DNA of 64,000 nt, taken from assembly GCA_965221205.1 (NCBI GenBank), contig OZ244870.1:2852001-2916000 (forward strand), written 5' to 3'. The position numbers were made by a program, and so were the translations under genes. A model generated the notes under the pieces. That model saw nothing but the letters and a program-made list of their open reading frames with translations. It searched no databases and was not told the DNA's origin. The DNA comes from CBDFMG01 sp965221205 [NCBI: bacterium]. Its GTDB lineage: Bacteria > SM23-31. This document shows, one piece after another, positions 18,698 through 29,277 of the stretch. Every line of letters starts with the position of its first letter. Position 1 is the stretch's first letter.

Positions 18698-19131
18698 TAC
18701 CAGGTGCGATCTGATCCACGACTATAGGGACGTACTTATATGCTTTTATTGCAAACACTACTAAGAATCCGACCGGCACAACAAATGATAAGACAAATCG
18801 GTATTTCACGATAAAACTCCCATCAGCAGCTTCTCGTTCACCGGGATAGAAAGACAACGGATCGGTACATTACGCGAAACTAAGCTGCAGTTGCCGGAGT
18901 CATTCTTCTTGTTCCACAGATCAGAAAACGGTCGGATGAGACTGGTAAGCTCATTCTCTTGACAGACTAGTAGTAAAATGTCGGCAAAAATTGGTAAGAT
19001 TGTGCCGTTTCCCTTGTGTTGTTCTTACCAGGAATGCCAAAGCATAGTCAAAATTAATAATCTTAATTCCTTATAATATAATACTTTAGCATTTTTCGAA
19101 TATCAAAATAAGCAGCACTGCATTTAGGAAA
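18698..19131. other. Convergent intergenic region with interspersed repeat copy A
   Basis: Lies between the converging ends of gmaS and an amidohydrolase gene. The right half holds the repeat listed at 18928-19097. In the left half the minus strand can read a peptide with one hydrophobic helix (FVLSFVVPVGFLVVFAIKAY, near 18800), perhaps the tail of a lost transporter. The evidence is too thin to call a gene. Confidence 0.35.
18928..19097 (+). repeat. Interspersed hairpin repeat, copy A
   Basis: One of three related copies in the window. It contains a 9-bp stem, TTGGTAAGA (18991-18999) with TCTTACCA(G) (19023-19031), around a 23-nt loop. The same stem in copy C reads TTGGCAAGA/TCTTGCCAA, a compensatory C-G to T-A change. 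Upstream, 18928-18990 aligns with the corresponding part of copy B. Downstream, 19053-19097 is a decayed version of the terminator-like 3' module seen in copy C. Confidence 0.6.
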
Positions 19132-20583
19132 TTATTTTGGGGATTCTGCCAGACCTCTTCTAAAACCGGCAACGTTTTCGGCATCGCCCAGGTACCCTTT
19201 TCTTGGAAATTCAACATCAAAATAATCCCAATAATTGGCTGTTCCCTGAGTCTGTTTCAAGTCAACTGAGGTTCCATCTTTGAAGACCATCTTCACTTTC
19301 CTGATATTTGAGATGTTCTCCAGAGGATTCTCTGCAACAACCACAAGGTCGGCGAGTTTACCTTCCTCCACAGTCCCGAGTATGTCCAGCACACCACACA
19401 TTTCTGCACCATTACGCGTGGCAGCAATGAGCGTTTCCATCTCGCTGACACCGGAAAGAACAAATTGTTCCATCTCCAGGATTCCGATTTCACCAATAGG
19501 GTTGGAGTCAGAACCTATGAGGAGTTTCACACCAGCTTTGTTTGCCTTCTGCAACGCCTGCCTTTGATGCAGAGCATGTTCCGGAGATCTTTCGTCTCCA
19601 TAGGCGATAAGAGTGCGCCATTTAACGATCTGTTCATCTTCTGAATAACCCAGTTTTGCCAGCCGGCTTTCTCTCTCTTTAATGTACTGGTCACTCAGAT
19701 TACAATTGATGGTCGGGCAGTAAAATGTGCCTTTTTCGGCCATGAGCGCAATAGTCTCATCAGTAATTCCATATCCATGTTCGATACAATCTACACCAGC
19801 AGCAACAGATTGGTAGGTTACAGGTTCTCTTGAGTGGCTGAGAACATGGATTCCAAAACTATGGGCGGTTTCTGTAAGGGCTTCGATTTCGTCGGAAAAC
19901 ATTTCTACATCTACAATCTTAATTACATTAACACCGCGTTGGATACTTGAACGTACTGCCTTCCTAATTTCAAATGGCCCATCAGGCCCGGCGGGGTTGT
20001 TACCACGCCCGCCGGCAGTAACCATTACGATCTCTCCGGCGGCAAAAATGCGGGGACCCATGTAAAATCCATAATCAAAAACATCTCTCCAGGAAGTGTC
20101 AAAATAATCTTGTTCGAAGCCTGGAAGTACATTTCCCTTCACAGGATCAAACATACTGTCATTCTCTCCGGCCGTACGAATAGCTGTGAACCCGTTTCGA
20201 AGACCATTCATGGCATTCAAACCGGCCCTGATGACTGCTGAAGGAAGCGATTCGCCGGATAAATTAGGATTCCCAGGGAATGTACTTGCCATATGCACGT
20301 GCATGTTCCAGAAGCCGGGAAGTACATATGCTCCTTCCAGGTCGATCACACGAACATTATTATCTTGTCTGGATTGTTGATACCTCCCCTCCTTTATTGA
20401 CTCAATTATGTTCCCCGATAAAGTTACCGTCATATTCTCCATCACAGGGCTTCCGGTACAATCAATCACATTACAGTTCGTAAGAACAGTTTTATAATCA
20501 TCCACATCCTGAGAATACACCTGCCCCGGAAACAGTAACGTTGCTACTAGGTTAACGAGCGTTAACGTTTTTAATACTTTCAT
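19132..20583 (-). CDS. Secreted amidohydrolase
   Basis: A 483-residue metal-dependent amidohydrolase with an N-terminal signal peptide ending near TLLFPGQVYSQ. Metal-site residues can be followed: HxH in NMHVHMAS, Lys in GVNVIKIVDVEMF (carboxylated in related enzymes), His in VLSHSRE, His in IEHGYGI and Asp in LIGSDSNP. The closing block GTVEEGKLADLVVVAENPL is the usual C-terminal beta-sandwich strand. Relatives act as imidazolonepropionase-like or Xaa-Pro-type hydrolases on cyclic amides or peptides. The substrate cannot be told here. Transcribed alone, convergent with gmaS. Confidence 0.85.
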   Translation of the reverse strand: MKVLKTLTLVNLVATLLFPGQVYSQDVDDYKTVLTNCNVIDCTGSPVMENMTVTLSGNIIESIKEGRYQQSRQDNNVRVIDLEGAYVLPGFWNMHVHMASTFPGNPNLSGESLPSAVIRAGLNAMNGLRNGFTAIRTAGENDSMFDPVKGNVLPGFEQDYFDTSWRDVFDYGFYMGPRIFAAGEIVMVTAGGRGNNPAGPDGPFEIRKAVRSSIQRGVNVIKIVDVEMFSDEIEALTETAHSFGIHVLSHSREPVTYQSVAAGVDCIEHGYGITDETIALMAEKGTFYCPTINCNLSDQYIKERESRLAKLGYSEDEQIVKWRTLIAYGDERSPEHALHQRQALQKANKAGVKLLIGSDSNPIGEIGILEMEQFVLSGVSEMETLIAATRNGAEMCGVLDILGTVEEGKLADLVVVAENPLENISNIRKVKMVFKDGTSVDLKQTQGTANYWDYFDVEFPRKGYLGDAENVAGFRRGLAESPK

Positions 20584-21278
20584 GGCATCTCACCTCATAA
20601 GATTTGTTTGTTCTATAAATAAAGGAATACTATAATGTTTAAAATTTGGAGATACATAAGAATTGAGATTTGAAATTACAAAACATTATGCAAATACATG
20701 ACTAAATTTTTATCCTCTAACAACGAGTAACAACGAGATTTTTCTATTATTAAGTTGGAAACTATTTGCACTACGAAAAACAATTCGCATTCTCTATTTT
20801 TTGAATTTATTTGTAATAATTAGTTTACATGATCGCAAATCGTATTGCCCAGTGTACATCAATTCATATGATCCAAAGTAAATAGATTATTCAAGATAAG
20901 ATTTTTCGACGTACACTTTTAGTTGGTTGGATTTTTACTCAAAAGTAAATAGGAAGTTTCAAACTGCACCAGCTTCTTCAGCTATACAGCACCAACGAAT
21001 AACATTCTACTGGTTTTTCTCTATCATATGATTGTCCTTCATAATAATTTCAAGATGACAGTCCTTTACAAATATTCATCGTTTGACTGGCAAATGATGT
21101 TTGAGTTTAATCAGGCATTAATATCATGCTTTTCTATGAAAATTTGTATAATGTCTTAGTTTGTCATTAATTTAACTATGATTGCCCACCGCTTAAAGAG
21201 CACTTTGTTTTTTCAACGTTATTTATATCTATTTGGGTTAATTTTTTCTACTATTAATAAATAGCATACAAATATTCT
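20584..21278. other. Intergenic, nothing recognised
   Basis: 695 bases, AT-rich, between two minus-strand genes. A short direct repeat of CAACGAG occurs near 20720-20737. I see no open frame with protein character, no terminator and no RNA gene. It may be eroded coding DNA. Confidence 0.35.
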
Positions 21279-23596
21279 TTAAAGCTTTAAGATATCTGAA
21301 ACTCTTATATCCATGGAAGAACTCCCTATCATGATGTTGAAATCACCGGGTTCAACAACCCAATCTGAAGCAGATTCATCGTAAAATGCAAATGTACTTT
21401 TATCGAGGAAAAATGTTACTGTTTTTGTCTCTCCTGGCGCAAGGGTGATCCTTCCGAAACTCTTGAGCTCTTTTATTGGACGAACAACTGAAGAATATTC
21501 ATCGTGAATGTACACTTGTACAACTTCATCCCCTTCTCTGTTACCAGTATTTGTAATATCAACCGTCACTTCAGCTGATGTAGGAGAAATCGCACTAATC
21601 TTTAAATTTGAATATTCAAAGGTTGTATAACTTAAACCGTGTCCGAACGGGAATAACGGACCAGCCTGATTATCACGGTAATTCCAAATAAAATCCCTCA
21701 TGTTCTGTCCTCTTGCTCCGCCTGGAGTTTTATAGTAATATGCTGGTATCTGTCCGGTGTTTCTCGGAATCGATACCGGGAGTTTCCCTCCGGGATTTAT
21801 TTCTCCGAATATCGCTTCTGCAACTGCTGTACCGGTTTCCTGGCCAAGATACCATCCATCAAGTATTGCAGGAATATTATCTGCTATCCATGGGATGGCA
21901 AGCGGCCGTCCATGAAGGAGCATTACAACAACCGGAGTGCCGGTTGCGTACACTGCTTTGACAAGATCCTGTTGATATCCCGTAAGATGAATAGTGTCCG
22001 AATCTTCTCCTTCTTTCGCTGTCAGTTCGTTGCCGCCTATCACCAGTATCGCAACATCCGAACTGTTGGCAAGCTCGACTGCATCATCAATGTTTTCTCG
22101 GGACATGTCTGTCAGACTGCATCCTTCCTTATAGAGGACTTCAGCGTCATTTCCAACATAGTCTTTAATGCCATCAAGTACAGTGACAAAATGGCGAGTT
22201 TTTGGTGTGGAATATGCTCCGAGTATTTCGACATCTGCGTTCGGTCCGATGACAGCTATTTTTTAAGCCTGTTTTTATCAAGCGGTAGCAAATCACCCTC
22301 ATTTTTCAAAAGTGTAATCGCCTTTTTTGCTACTTCGAGTGCCAGTTGATCATGCTCTTTATTAAATAAAACATCCCTCCAGTTTTCGCGCGGGACGGCA
22401 AGACGGTGTAGTGTATTGAACCATTCATTCAATACCACATCAAGACCACGTACTGCTTTCGTATTTTCGACCTCCTGATACTCCGGATAACCCTCGATTG
22501 GACCAAATCCTTCGTCACCAGATACCCAGTGGTCCTGCCAAGGGTAAATAGTTTCATTGTTGTCTAATAAGCCGATCTTGAATTTAGTCCTCAAGACATT
22601 TCTTACCGCTCTATCGAGAATTTCGACAGGGATAGACCCGTTTTCTATTCCTTCTAACAGTGGAGCACCATAAACCCGATCATCCCACGGCCGGTCAATC
22701 GCCATTTCCTGGTCCACACCAGCCTCAAGTGCCAGTCGGGCTGCATCAATAAAGTTCTCGGCAACGAGCTTATTCGTATACAGCCTGCTAATATCCATAT
22801 TGTCGCTGATGACGTGTCCGTCAAAACCATACGTATCTCTGAGAACGGTCTGAAGAATGTATTTATTTGCGTGGCATGGGATACCATTCAAACTATGATG
22901 AGCGGCCATAATACAACCAACACCGGCTTCTTCAACAACCGCTTTATAAGGCGGCAGGAAAACTTCATGAAGCCTCCGAATAGACACATCCATGGCAGTT
23001 GCATTAATTCCCCCAATTGGCTGCCCATCAGCCACAAAATGCTTGGCTGTCGCAATAATATGGTTCTCGTCAAACCGTTCTTCACCCCGGCCCTGCAGAC
23101 CATGCACAAAACCGACAGAGATTCTTGAGACATGATACGGATCTTCACCAAAACACTCTTCCGATCTCCCCCATCTTGGATCAATCAACACACTTACCAT
23201 TGGCTCATAACCATGCTGAACACCCAGTGCACGGGATTCCTTTGCAACTACGGTTCCCATTCTTTCGATCAGATCGGGATCCCACGTACTCCCCATTGCA
23301 AGCGGAACAGGAAAACTCGTTGCATACGCTAACGTGACTCCATGGATCATCGATGATCCCTTGAGATTCGGGATTCCCAATCTTATATTAGCATTGGGAT
23401 ATTGATCGGCAAGTTGAACAAGCTTTTCCTTGATTGTCATTCGAGACATAAGATCATTTATTCGAGCTTCAACAGGTAAATCAGGATTTTTATAGGGGGG
23501 AATTACCTGAGCAAGAACAATATTTATAAATGATAGAACGAATCCTGTAATGGCGCACAAAAAAGCGGTAATAACTACACGTTTCCTAAATCCCAT
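21279..23596 (-). CDS. Secreted glycoside hydrolase family 3 (beta-glucosidase type), one frameshift
   Basis: Repaired length is about 770 residues. The N-terminal signal peptide (GFRKRVVITAFLCAITGF...) supports a start at 23596, though the frame runs up to 23644. The GH3 N-domain includes GSTWDPDLIERMG, ATAKHFVADG and the nucleophile Asp in GHVISDNMDIS. The C-domain includes KIAVIGPNAD, ILVIGGNELT and FPFGHGLSYTTF. The C-terminus is a fibronectin-III-like domain (NREGDEVVQVYI). The frame breaks near 22260 at CTTAAAAAATAG. One extra A gives an uninterrupted frame through 22107-22255. It probably cleaves terminal beta-glucosides or xylosides in the periplasm. Confidence 0.87.
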
Positions 23597-23873
23597 GATT
23601 AAAATTCTTTCATTCTTGTCAGGTATAGACTTTTGAATCTCCAATGTAAATAAAGAATCGATTAAGAACTAAGCATATTCCCTATTGTTCGGTCTAACAA
23701 TTGGGAAACTCGTTTAGTCTTTTAGAAATAAATCCATTGACAGTAATAGCTAAAAAATAATTTTTATTCTACTATTGGAATCGGAAATTAAAATATGTAA
23801 TCAAGACAAAAAAGGTTTTAGTGGAATTAAAAGGTGAGTTTTTGATATCAATCGGCAGTAATACAATAGATGA

Positions 23874-25601
23874 TCAATGTGAATGTCTCGGAACAGCAGC
23901 ACCACGCTTTCCTACAAGAAAATCGAAATCACAACCCTGATCAGCTTGGTTTACATGCTCAATATATAGTTTTTGATACCCACCCTTAAAATCCATTTGA
24001 GGTGTTTTCCATTGTTTACGTCTCATTTTAAGTTCATTAGCGCTGACTTTCAAATTAAGCTGCCGTTTATTAACATCTAGTTCAATTATATCACCGTTTT
24101 TTACTATCGCAAGCGTCCCACCCACAGCGGCTTCGGGAGAAACATGAACAATAATAGTACCGAAGGCAGTCCCACTGATGCGTGCATCAGAGATTCGTAC
24201 CATATCTCGAATGCCTTTTTTTAGAATTTTTGGAGGTAATCCCAGATTACCGACTTCCGCCATACCGGGATACCCTTTTGGTCCACAATTTTTCAGGACC
24301 ATTATACAACTTTCGTCAATATCGAGTCCTGGATCATTAATTTTTGTATTGTAATCTTCGATGTTTTTAAAAACGACCGCCTTTCCAGTATGTTTCATCA
24401 ACCGGATAGACGCCGCCGAGGGTTTGATCACCGCTCCATCGGGCGCGAGATTCCCTCGGAGAACCGCAATACCACCGTTACGCACAAGCGGTTTGTCTAA
24501 AGGACGAATAACATCCTGGTTATAATTCGCAGCTTGCTTACAGTTTTCCCAGATAGTTTTTCCATTGACTGTTTCAGCATTTTTATTGATGAGATCCGAC
24601 TCTCCTAGTGCCCGCACAACAACCGGGAGACCTCCTGCATAATAAAAGTCTTCCATAAGGAATTTTCCTGACGGCATCAGATCAACAATTGTCGGGATAT
24701 ATTTCCCCCAGCGGTCCCAGTCATCAAGTGCGAACTCAACCTCCATTCGTTTTGCTAATGCAATCAAATGGATAACAGCATTGGTCGATCCTCCAACCGC
24801 GCCATTTACTTTAACTGCATTTTCGAATGCATCTCTGGTAAGAATTCTTGACATTCGGATATCCTGTTTAACCATATCAACAATGCGCCTGCCGGCTTCC
24901 TGCGCAAGCGCATACCTCCTGGCATCCGTTGCCGGAATCGCCGCATTATTCGGCAATCCCATACCGAGAGCTTCAACCATATTAGCCAAAGTCGAAGCAG
25001 TACCCATTGTCATGCAATGTCCCGAAGACCGGTTCATACATGCTTCCGCCATATAGTAGTCTTCTTTGCTCATTTGGCCTATCCGAATGTCTTCGTCAAA
25101 TTTCCAAAGGTCGGTTGCAGAACCAATAGGTTTCCCCTTAAAATTGCCGCTGAGCATCGGTCCACCCGATACTACCAAGGTAGGCAAATCACAGCTTGCA
25201 GCACCCATCATGGTTGAAGGTGTAGTTTTATCACACCCCACAAGCAGAACTACGCCGTCAATGGGGTTGCCCCGTATGGATTCTTCCACATCCATACTAA
25301 CGAGGTTCCTGTAGAGCATGGCTGTCGGACGTAAATTAGATTCTCCCAAAGACATAACCGGGAATTCTAAAGGAAATCCTCCTGCTTCATAAACACCGAA
25401 TTTCACTTTTTCGGCAATGGCTCTAAGGTGTGAATTACAAGGGGTTAATTCAGAATACGTGTTGCATATGCCTATAACCGGCCTTCCATCGAAGAGATCT
25501 TCAGGATATCCCTGATTTTTCATCCATCCACGGTGGAGAAATGTATTTTTACTAATGCCGCCAAACCAATTGCCTGATCTAAATTTGTTTTTTTTCGCCA
25601 T
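23874..25601 (-). CDS. Sugar-acid dehydratase (IlvD/Edd family; arabinonate/xylonate dehydratase-like)
   Basis: A 575-residue protein of the IlvD/Edd family. The opening FRSGNWFGGISKNTFLHRG and KNQGYPEDLF is typical of L-arabinonate/D-xylonate dehydratases, not of dihydroxyacid dehydratase. Fe-S and metal ligands are visible in ICNTYSELTPCNSH, VGCDKTTPSTMMG and SSGHCMTMGTAS. Further blocks are GAVGGSTNAVIH and ISDARISGTAFGTI. It dehydrates an aldonic acid to a 2-keto-3-deoxy sugar acid in the non-phosphorylating pathway. It is the last gene of a five-gene minus-strand run with a lactonase and a dehydrogenase, which supports this role. Confidence 0.87.
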   Translation of the reverse strand: MAKKNKFRSGNWFGGISKNTFLHRGWMKNQGYPEDLFDGRPVIGICNTYSELTPCNSHLRAIAEKVKFGVYEAGGFPLEFPVMSLGESNLRPTAMLYRNLVSMDVEESIRGNPIDGVVLLVGCDKTTPSTMMGAASCDLPTLVVSGGPMLSGNFKGKPIGSATDLWKFDEDIRIGQMSKEDYYMAEACMNRSSGHCMTMGTASTLANMVEALGMGLPNNAAIPATDARRYALAQEAGRRIVDMVKQDIRMSRILTRDAFENAVKVNGAVGGSTNAVIHLIALAKRMEVEFALDDWDRWGKYIPTIVDLMPSGKFLMEDFYYAGGLPVVVRALGESDLINKNAETVNGKTIWENCKQAANYNQDVIRPLDKPLVRNGGIAVLRGNLAPDGAVIKPSAASIRLMKHTGKAVVFKNIEDYNTKINDPGLDIDESCIMVLKNCGPKGYPGMAEVGNLGLPPKILKKGIRDMVRISDARISGTAFGTIIVHVSPEAAVGGTLAIVKNGDIIELDVNKRQLNLKVSANELKMRRKQWKTPQMDFKGGYQKLYIEHVNQADQGCDFDFLVGKRGAAVPRHSH

Positions 25602-25622
25602 TTATATACGTGAACTTTCGCG

Positions 25623-26273
25623 TTACAGTACCCAGTGCTTTTCCCATGCGGCCCGCAGTGAATTTCCATTCTTGATATCATTTCGCATAGTATTTTCTTT
25701 AGACGCGATTTTCAGGGCTTTCTCAAACACTTCTTCAACAATTTCATATGGAATTACAAGAGATCCATCAACCTCAGCAAAAATAAAATCACCTTTACGT
25801 ACACTAACACCACCGCACTGTATGGGTTTGTCGTATTGTATGACTGTTAGTCTCCCTTTGGAATTTACCGGATGCATTCCTCTTGAAAATACAGGAAAAT
25901 CAATTTTTTTTACCTTCCGAACGTCACGTATATATCCGTCGGTTACTATTCCCAGAGCACCTTTAGCATGAGCAGCTGTACTAAAAAGTTCTCCCCAAAA
26001 AGCAGAATTTTGAACATTCGATGTATGAGCTACGATTACATCACCTGGATTGAGCAGATCGGTAGCATCAATTTGCATGTCATATGGTTTTACCGGAATG
26101 GAAAATTCGGCCACTGCGAGTAAAGTTCGTGCAGGCCCGACCAGTACATTATCCTCCTGGAGAGGCCTGATGGTTATATCCATGATCTGTTCGGTATATC
26201 CCATATCATCAAGAACATCTGAAATAACCGCACTATATAATTTTTGCCGTATTTTATCTAAACTGACATCCAT
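25623..26273 (-). CDS. RraA-like / HMG-type aldolase family protein
   Basis: A 216-residue member of the RraA/dimethylmenaquinone methyltransferase-like fold. The family motif is in GIVTDGYIRDVRKV (metal Asp and Arg). Other marks are SDVLDDMGY near the N-terminus, NPGDVIVAHTSN, and GGVSVRKGDFIFAEVDGSLVIP. Some members are 4-hydroxy-4-methyl-2-oxoglutarate or oxaloacetate-type aldolases/decarboxylases, others regulate RNase E. In this sugar-acid operon an aldolase acting on a 2-keto acid is more likely. The gene is 21 bases ahead of the dehydratase. Confidence 0.8.
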   Translation of the reverse strand: MDVSLDKIRQKLYSAVISDVLDDMGYTEQIMDITIRPLQEDNVLVGPARTLLAVAEFSIPVKPYDMQIDATDLLNPGDVIVAHTSNVQNSAFWGELFSTAAHAKGALGIVTDGYIRDVRKVKKIDFPVFSRGMHPVNSKGRLTVIQYDKPIQCGGVSVRKGDFIFAEVDGSLVIPYEIVEEVFEKALKIASKENTMRNDIKNGNSLRAAWEKHWVL

Positions 26274-26310
26274 AATTCTGCTTAATATTATGATTGGAGT
26301 GAAAAACTTT

Positions 26311-27123
26311 TCACTTCAATTTCGAAGAAAAATTGGGTTCTCGTGGATGGGCTTGTGGTAATGGACTCTGTAAGGCCCAGCCACCATCGACTAACATCGT
26401 TTGCCCGGTAAATTGTTTTGTTTCCGGCGATGCCAGATAAAATGCTGCTACAACTATGTCTTCAACCATGATACTATTTTGTGTTGGTGTTACTCCTGAC
26501 CAGTTTTTGTCGAAATCAGGATCATCTTTTACGGTACGCTCTGTCCTTGTTGCACCCGGGCTGATAGCATTAACCGTAATATTATAAGACCCCAGTTCCA
26601 ATCCAAGATTTTTAGCCATCATTCTTATTCCGGACTTTGTCATGCCATAAATGGAAAGATTTTCTATAACACGATGGCCATTTATTGAAGACATTAGAAT
26701 GATTCGTCCCCCTTTATTATATTTAATCATTTCTTTTGCTGCATACTGAGCGGAAAAGTATGATCCTCTTAAGTTGACCGCTACTTGTCGGTCAAATGAT
26801 TCAATTGTGGACGACAAAAATGAACAATAATGAGTAATACCTGCATTAGCAATCATAATGTCTAATCCGGAGTTTTTTTTGGAAAGTTTTTTGATATTTT
26901 TTTCAAGAACACTGCAATCGGCAACATCAAACACATATGGGGTGACTTTTTTTGCACCCACAAGTGAATTTATCTTTTCAGTTGAATTATTAGCAAGGTC
27001 TTCATCTAAATCATTTAATGCGACATTTGCTCCTTCTTTCGCAAAAGCTTCACAGAGCGCATAACCGATACCTATTCCTGCACCGGTTACCATTACAGAT
27101 TTATTTTTGAATTTATCTGGCAA
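26311..27123 (-). CDS. Short-chain dehydrogenase/reductase
   Basis: A 270-residue classical SDR. The cofactor motif TGAGIGIG lies near residue 13-20. NAG (ANAGITHY), the catalytic Ser in LMSSINGH and Tyr-x3-Lys in YGMTKSG follow, and the C-terminus has FTGQTMLVDGGWAL. NLDD-like LNDLDEDL after strand 2 suggests NAD preference. The apparent start is TTG at 27123. It most likely oxidises the sugar to a lactone or acts on a downstream intermediate. It sits between the lactonase and the RraA-like gene, with short gaps. Confidence 0.85.
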   Translation of the reverse strand: MPDKFKNKSVMVTGAGIGIGYALCEAFAKEGANVALNDLDEDLANNSTEKINSLVGAKKVTPYVFDVADCSVLEKNIKKLSKKNSGLDIMIANAGITHYCSFLSSTIESFDRQVAVNLRGSYFSAQYAAKEMIKYNKGGRIILMSSINGHRVIENLSIYGMTKSGIRMMAKNLGLELGSYNITVNAISPGATRTERTVKDDPDFDKNWSGVTPTQNSIMVEDIVVAAFYLASPETKQFTGQTMLVDGGWALQSPLPQAHPREPNFSSKLK

Positions 27124-27141
27124 ATTAATCTTTCGGTCGGT

Positions 27142-28029
27142 TTATTCTGTTATAAAACGATTCCCGACTACACCCGTAAATGGAACACTCGCCTTAAATA
27201 AAGAACCTGCTTGAGGATACTTTTCAATATCCTCTTCGGTCATTGACGCAGAAGCTGTTGTAATATATAATTCATTTAACATGTGACCTCCGAAAGCACA
27301 GGAGGTAACGTTTGGAGCTGGAATTTCAACTTCGTATACGATTTCGCCGTTTTCGGGATTGATTCTGATAACTTTGTGACCCCAATATAGTGCAATCCAT
27401 AAATGATCTTCCGAATCAATTGCCATTCCATCCGGTAAGCCGTCGCTCTTTGGGAATTGTCGCACTATTTCTTTATTGCTAATATCTGACGTCTCAGGAT
27501 TATAATCATAGGAATGGAGTTCATAGGTTAAAGAATCGATAAAATAGAACTTGGTTTCATCACTACTCCAAACCAATCCATTGGATATTGAAACATCGCC
27601 AAGCTTCGTCTCATAATTACCTTTTCCATCAAAACAATACAAAGCACCAGCAGCTTCTGTAAGATCATAAGCCATTGTCCCCGCCCAAAATCTTCCTCTT
27701 GGATCACACTTTCCGTCATTGAATCGATTACCGGGCTTATTTACTTCAGGCATTATTCCTTTGGTAAGCAGTCCTGTTTCTGGATCTAATTTTGCTATAC
27801 CATCGACAAGAGCAAGATGAAAAATGCCACTGTTATCCAAAACGACCGTTCCGACATGTTCGCCTACATCGTAACCACGATTCGATCTATCTTTTGGATT
27901 ATAACAGTACACCTTACAATCCATGATGTCAACCCACATTAATACTTGTCTTTTTTCATCCCATAGACTCCCCTCACCAAGAATCGTTTTTATAGGATAT
28001 ACAACTTCGGCTTCAATTTTTTCAATCAT
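27142..28029 (-). CDS. SMP-30/gluconolactonase family lactonase
   Basis: A 295-residue six-bladed beta-propeller. Metal ligands: Glu in LGEGSLWDE, Asn in RFNDGKCDPRGRFWAG, Asn in VSISNGLVWS and Asp in GLPDGMAID. These are the four ligands of SMP-30 and arabinolactonases. It would open an aldonolactone to the acid used by the dehydratase downstream. The gene is one of five in a row on the minus strand, 37 bases after the aminotransferase gene. Confidence 0.87.
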   Translation of the reverse strand: MIEKIEAEVVYPIKTILGEGSLWDEKRQVLMWVDIMDCKVYCYNPKDRSNRGYDVGEHVGTVVLDNSGIFHLALVDGIAKLDPETGLLTKGIMPEVNKPGNRFNDGKCDPRGRFWAGTMAYDLTEAAGALYCFDGKGNYETKLGDVSISNGLVWSSDETKFYFIDSLTYELHSYDYNPETSDISNKEIVRQFPKSDGLPDGMAIDSEDHLWIALYWGHKVIRINPENGEIVYEVEIPAPNVTSCAFGGHMLNELYITTASASMTEEDIEKYPQAGSLFKASVPFTGVVGNRFITE

Positions 28030-28066
28030 ACCATTGATTTTACTATGTTGTCACTATAAATTACGC

Positions 28067-29176
28067 TTATGTTTTTGCTTCTTCCAACGAATTCCCGATA
28101 CATTCTAAGCCGGCTCGCAGATTCTCAATTTCCGGTGTACCGAATCCGATCCTGAAATGTCGTCTGTCCATTTCAAACCAGTGTCCAGGCCCAACATATG
28201 TTTTATATTTATCACGTAAAGTAGTGTAAAAAGCGTCCAAATCAGTAACAATCTCTTTTTTGATTCTGGGAAAACATACTACACCACCGGTCGGAGGAAT
28301 CCACTCCAAAATATTTTGTTCATTCATCCATTCAGATACGACGTTAAATCTTTCTTCGATTCTTATTTTGAATTTTTTTAAAAAAGAATCTTTTTGTTTC
28401 ATTACATAACATGCGATTTCTTCGTCAATTGAAGGACCGCAAATGGCGATTTGCTCTTTCGCTCCAAAAAATATATCCATAAGGTCATTGTTAGTTGTCA
28501 TTATCCAACCAGTGCGGATACCAGAAAAACCATAACTCTTCGACATGCTTGACACACTGATTACATGATCACTTAGAGTGGCACCAAGCGGCAGTAAAGA
28601 ACCGAATGTCATATCACGATATGTTTCGTCAAGAAGAAGAAAACAGTTGTGCTCTTCCACTAAAGTAGTAATCTTTTGCAAATCATCAATTGAGATATTC
28701 GAACCGGTCGGATTGTTTGGTAGTGTAATACTTACCAGTTTTGTACTAGGGCAAAATTTTGCTGCCAATTCATCTATATTTAATTGCCATTTGTCATCGA
28801 AATTTAATTCGAAAAATTCCACTTCAGCGCCAATTGCTCTCGGTGTTTCAATGTTTGTAACATAATTCGGGTGCATTACGATCATATGATCGCCAGGTGA
28901 AAGTAATGCGGTGTTAACAATAAATAAGGCCATTACTGCACCAGCAGTGATTAATACATCATTGGTATCCAGTCCTTCACCTTCCTGGGCGATCAAATTT
29001 CTGAGTTCAGGATTACCTCTATGATCACCATAGCACAATTTCATGTTGGAAAAATCAATAGAAACATCTTTAAATGATGCATCGTAAACAGTACTGTCAG
29101 CAAGATGATATTTAATTTTCTCGTAACCAAATTCGGCAGGAGACTCAATTTCAATTGGCATTCTTCGATATTTCAT
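28067..29176 (-). CDS. PLP-dependent aminotransferase (class I/II)
   Basis: About 369 residues, fold type I. The PLP lysine is in SSMSKSYGFSGIRTGW. LPNNPTG marks the substrate/PLP segment and LLLDETYRDM carries the conserved Asp and Tyr. The start is set at the second ATG (29176) because AAGGA is eight bases upstream of it and too close to the first one (29182). It heads the sugar-acid run. Its substrate is not evident. It may transaminate a keto acid produced by the pathway or be an unrelated passenger. Confidence 0.85.
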   Translation of the reverse strand: MKYRRMPIEIESPAEFGYEKIKYHLADSTVYDASFKDVSIDFSNMKLCYGDHRGNPELRNLIAQEGEGLDTNDVLITAGAVMALFIVNTALLSPGDHMIVMHPNYVTNIETPRAIGAEVEFFELNFDDKWQLNIDELAAKFCPSTKLVSITLPNNPTGSNISIDDLQKITTLVEEHNCFLLLDETYRDMTFGSLLPLGATLSDHVISVSSMSKSYGFSGIRTGWIMTTNNDLMDIFFGAKEQIAICGPSIDEEIACYVMKQKDSFLKKFKIRIEERFNVVSEWMNEQNILEWIPPTGGVVCFPRIKKEIVTDLDAFYTTLRDKYKTYVGPGHWFEMDRRHFRIGFGTPEIENLRAGLECIGNSLEEAKT

Positions 29177-29277
29177 GAGCATATTCCTTTAAGCAATGTT
29201 GACATGGGTATTATCGATTGCATCGTATTTATTTCTAAATCCTTTTAGAATAGTAACCTCCCTCTAAGATTACAATT

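Noticed and set aside
18711-18857. Transporter tail gene on the minus strand after gmaS
   Set aside because: One hydrophobic stretch only, no homology I can name and no start signal. It could be chance reading of AT-rich DNA.
20584-21278. CRISPR-like or tandem repeat region
   Set aside because: Only a doubled CAACGAG was found. No regular repeat-spacer pattern occurs here or elsewhere in the window.
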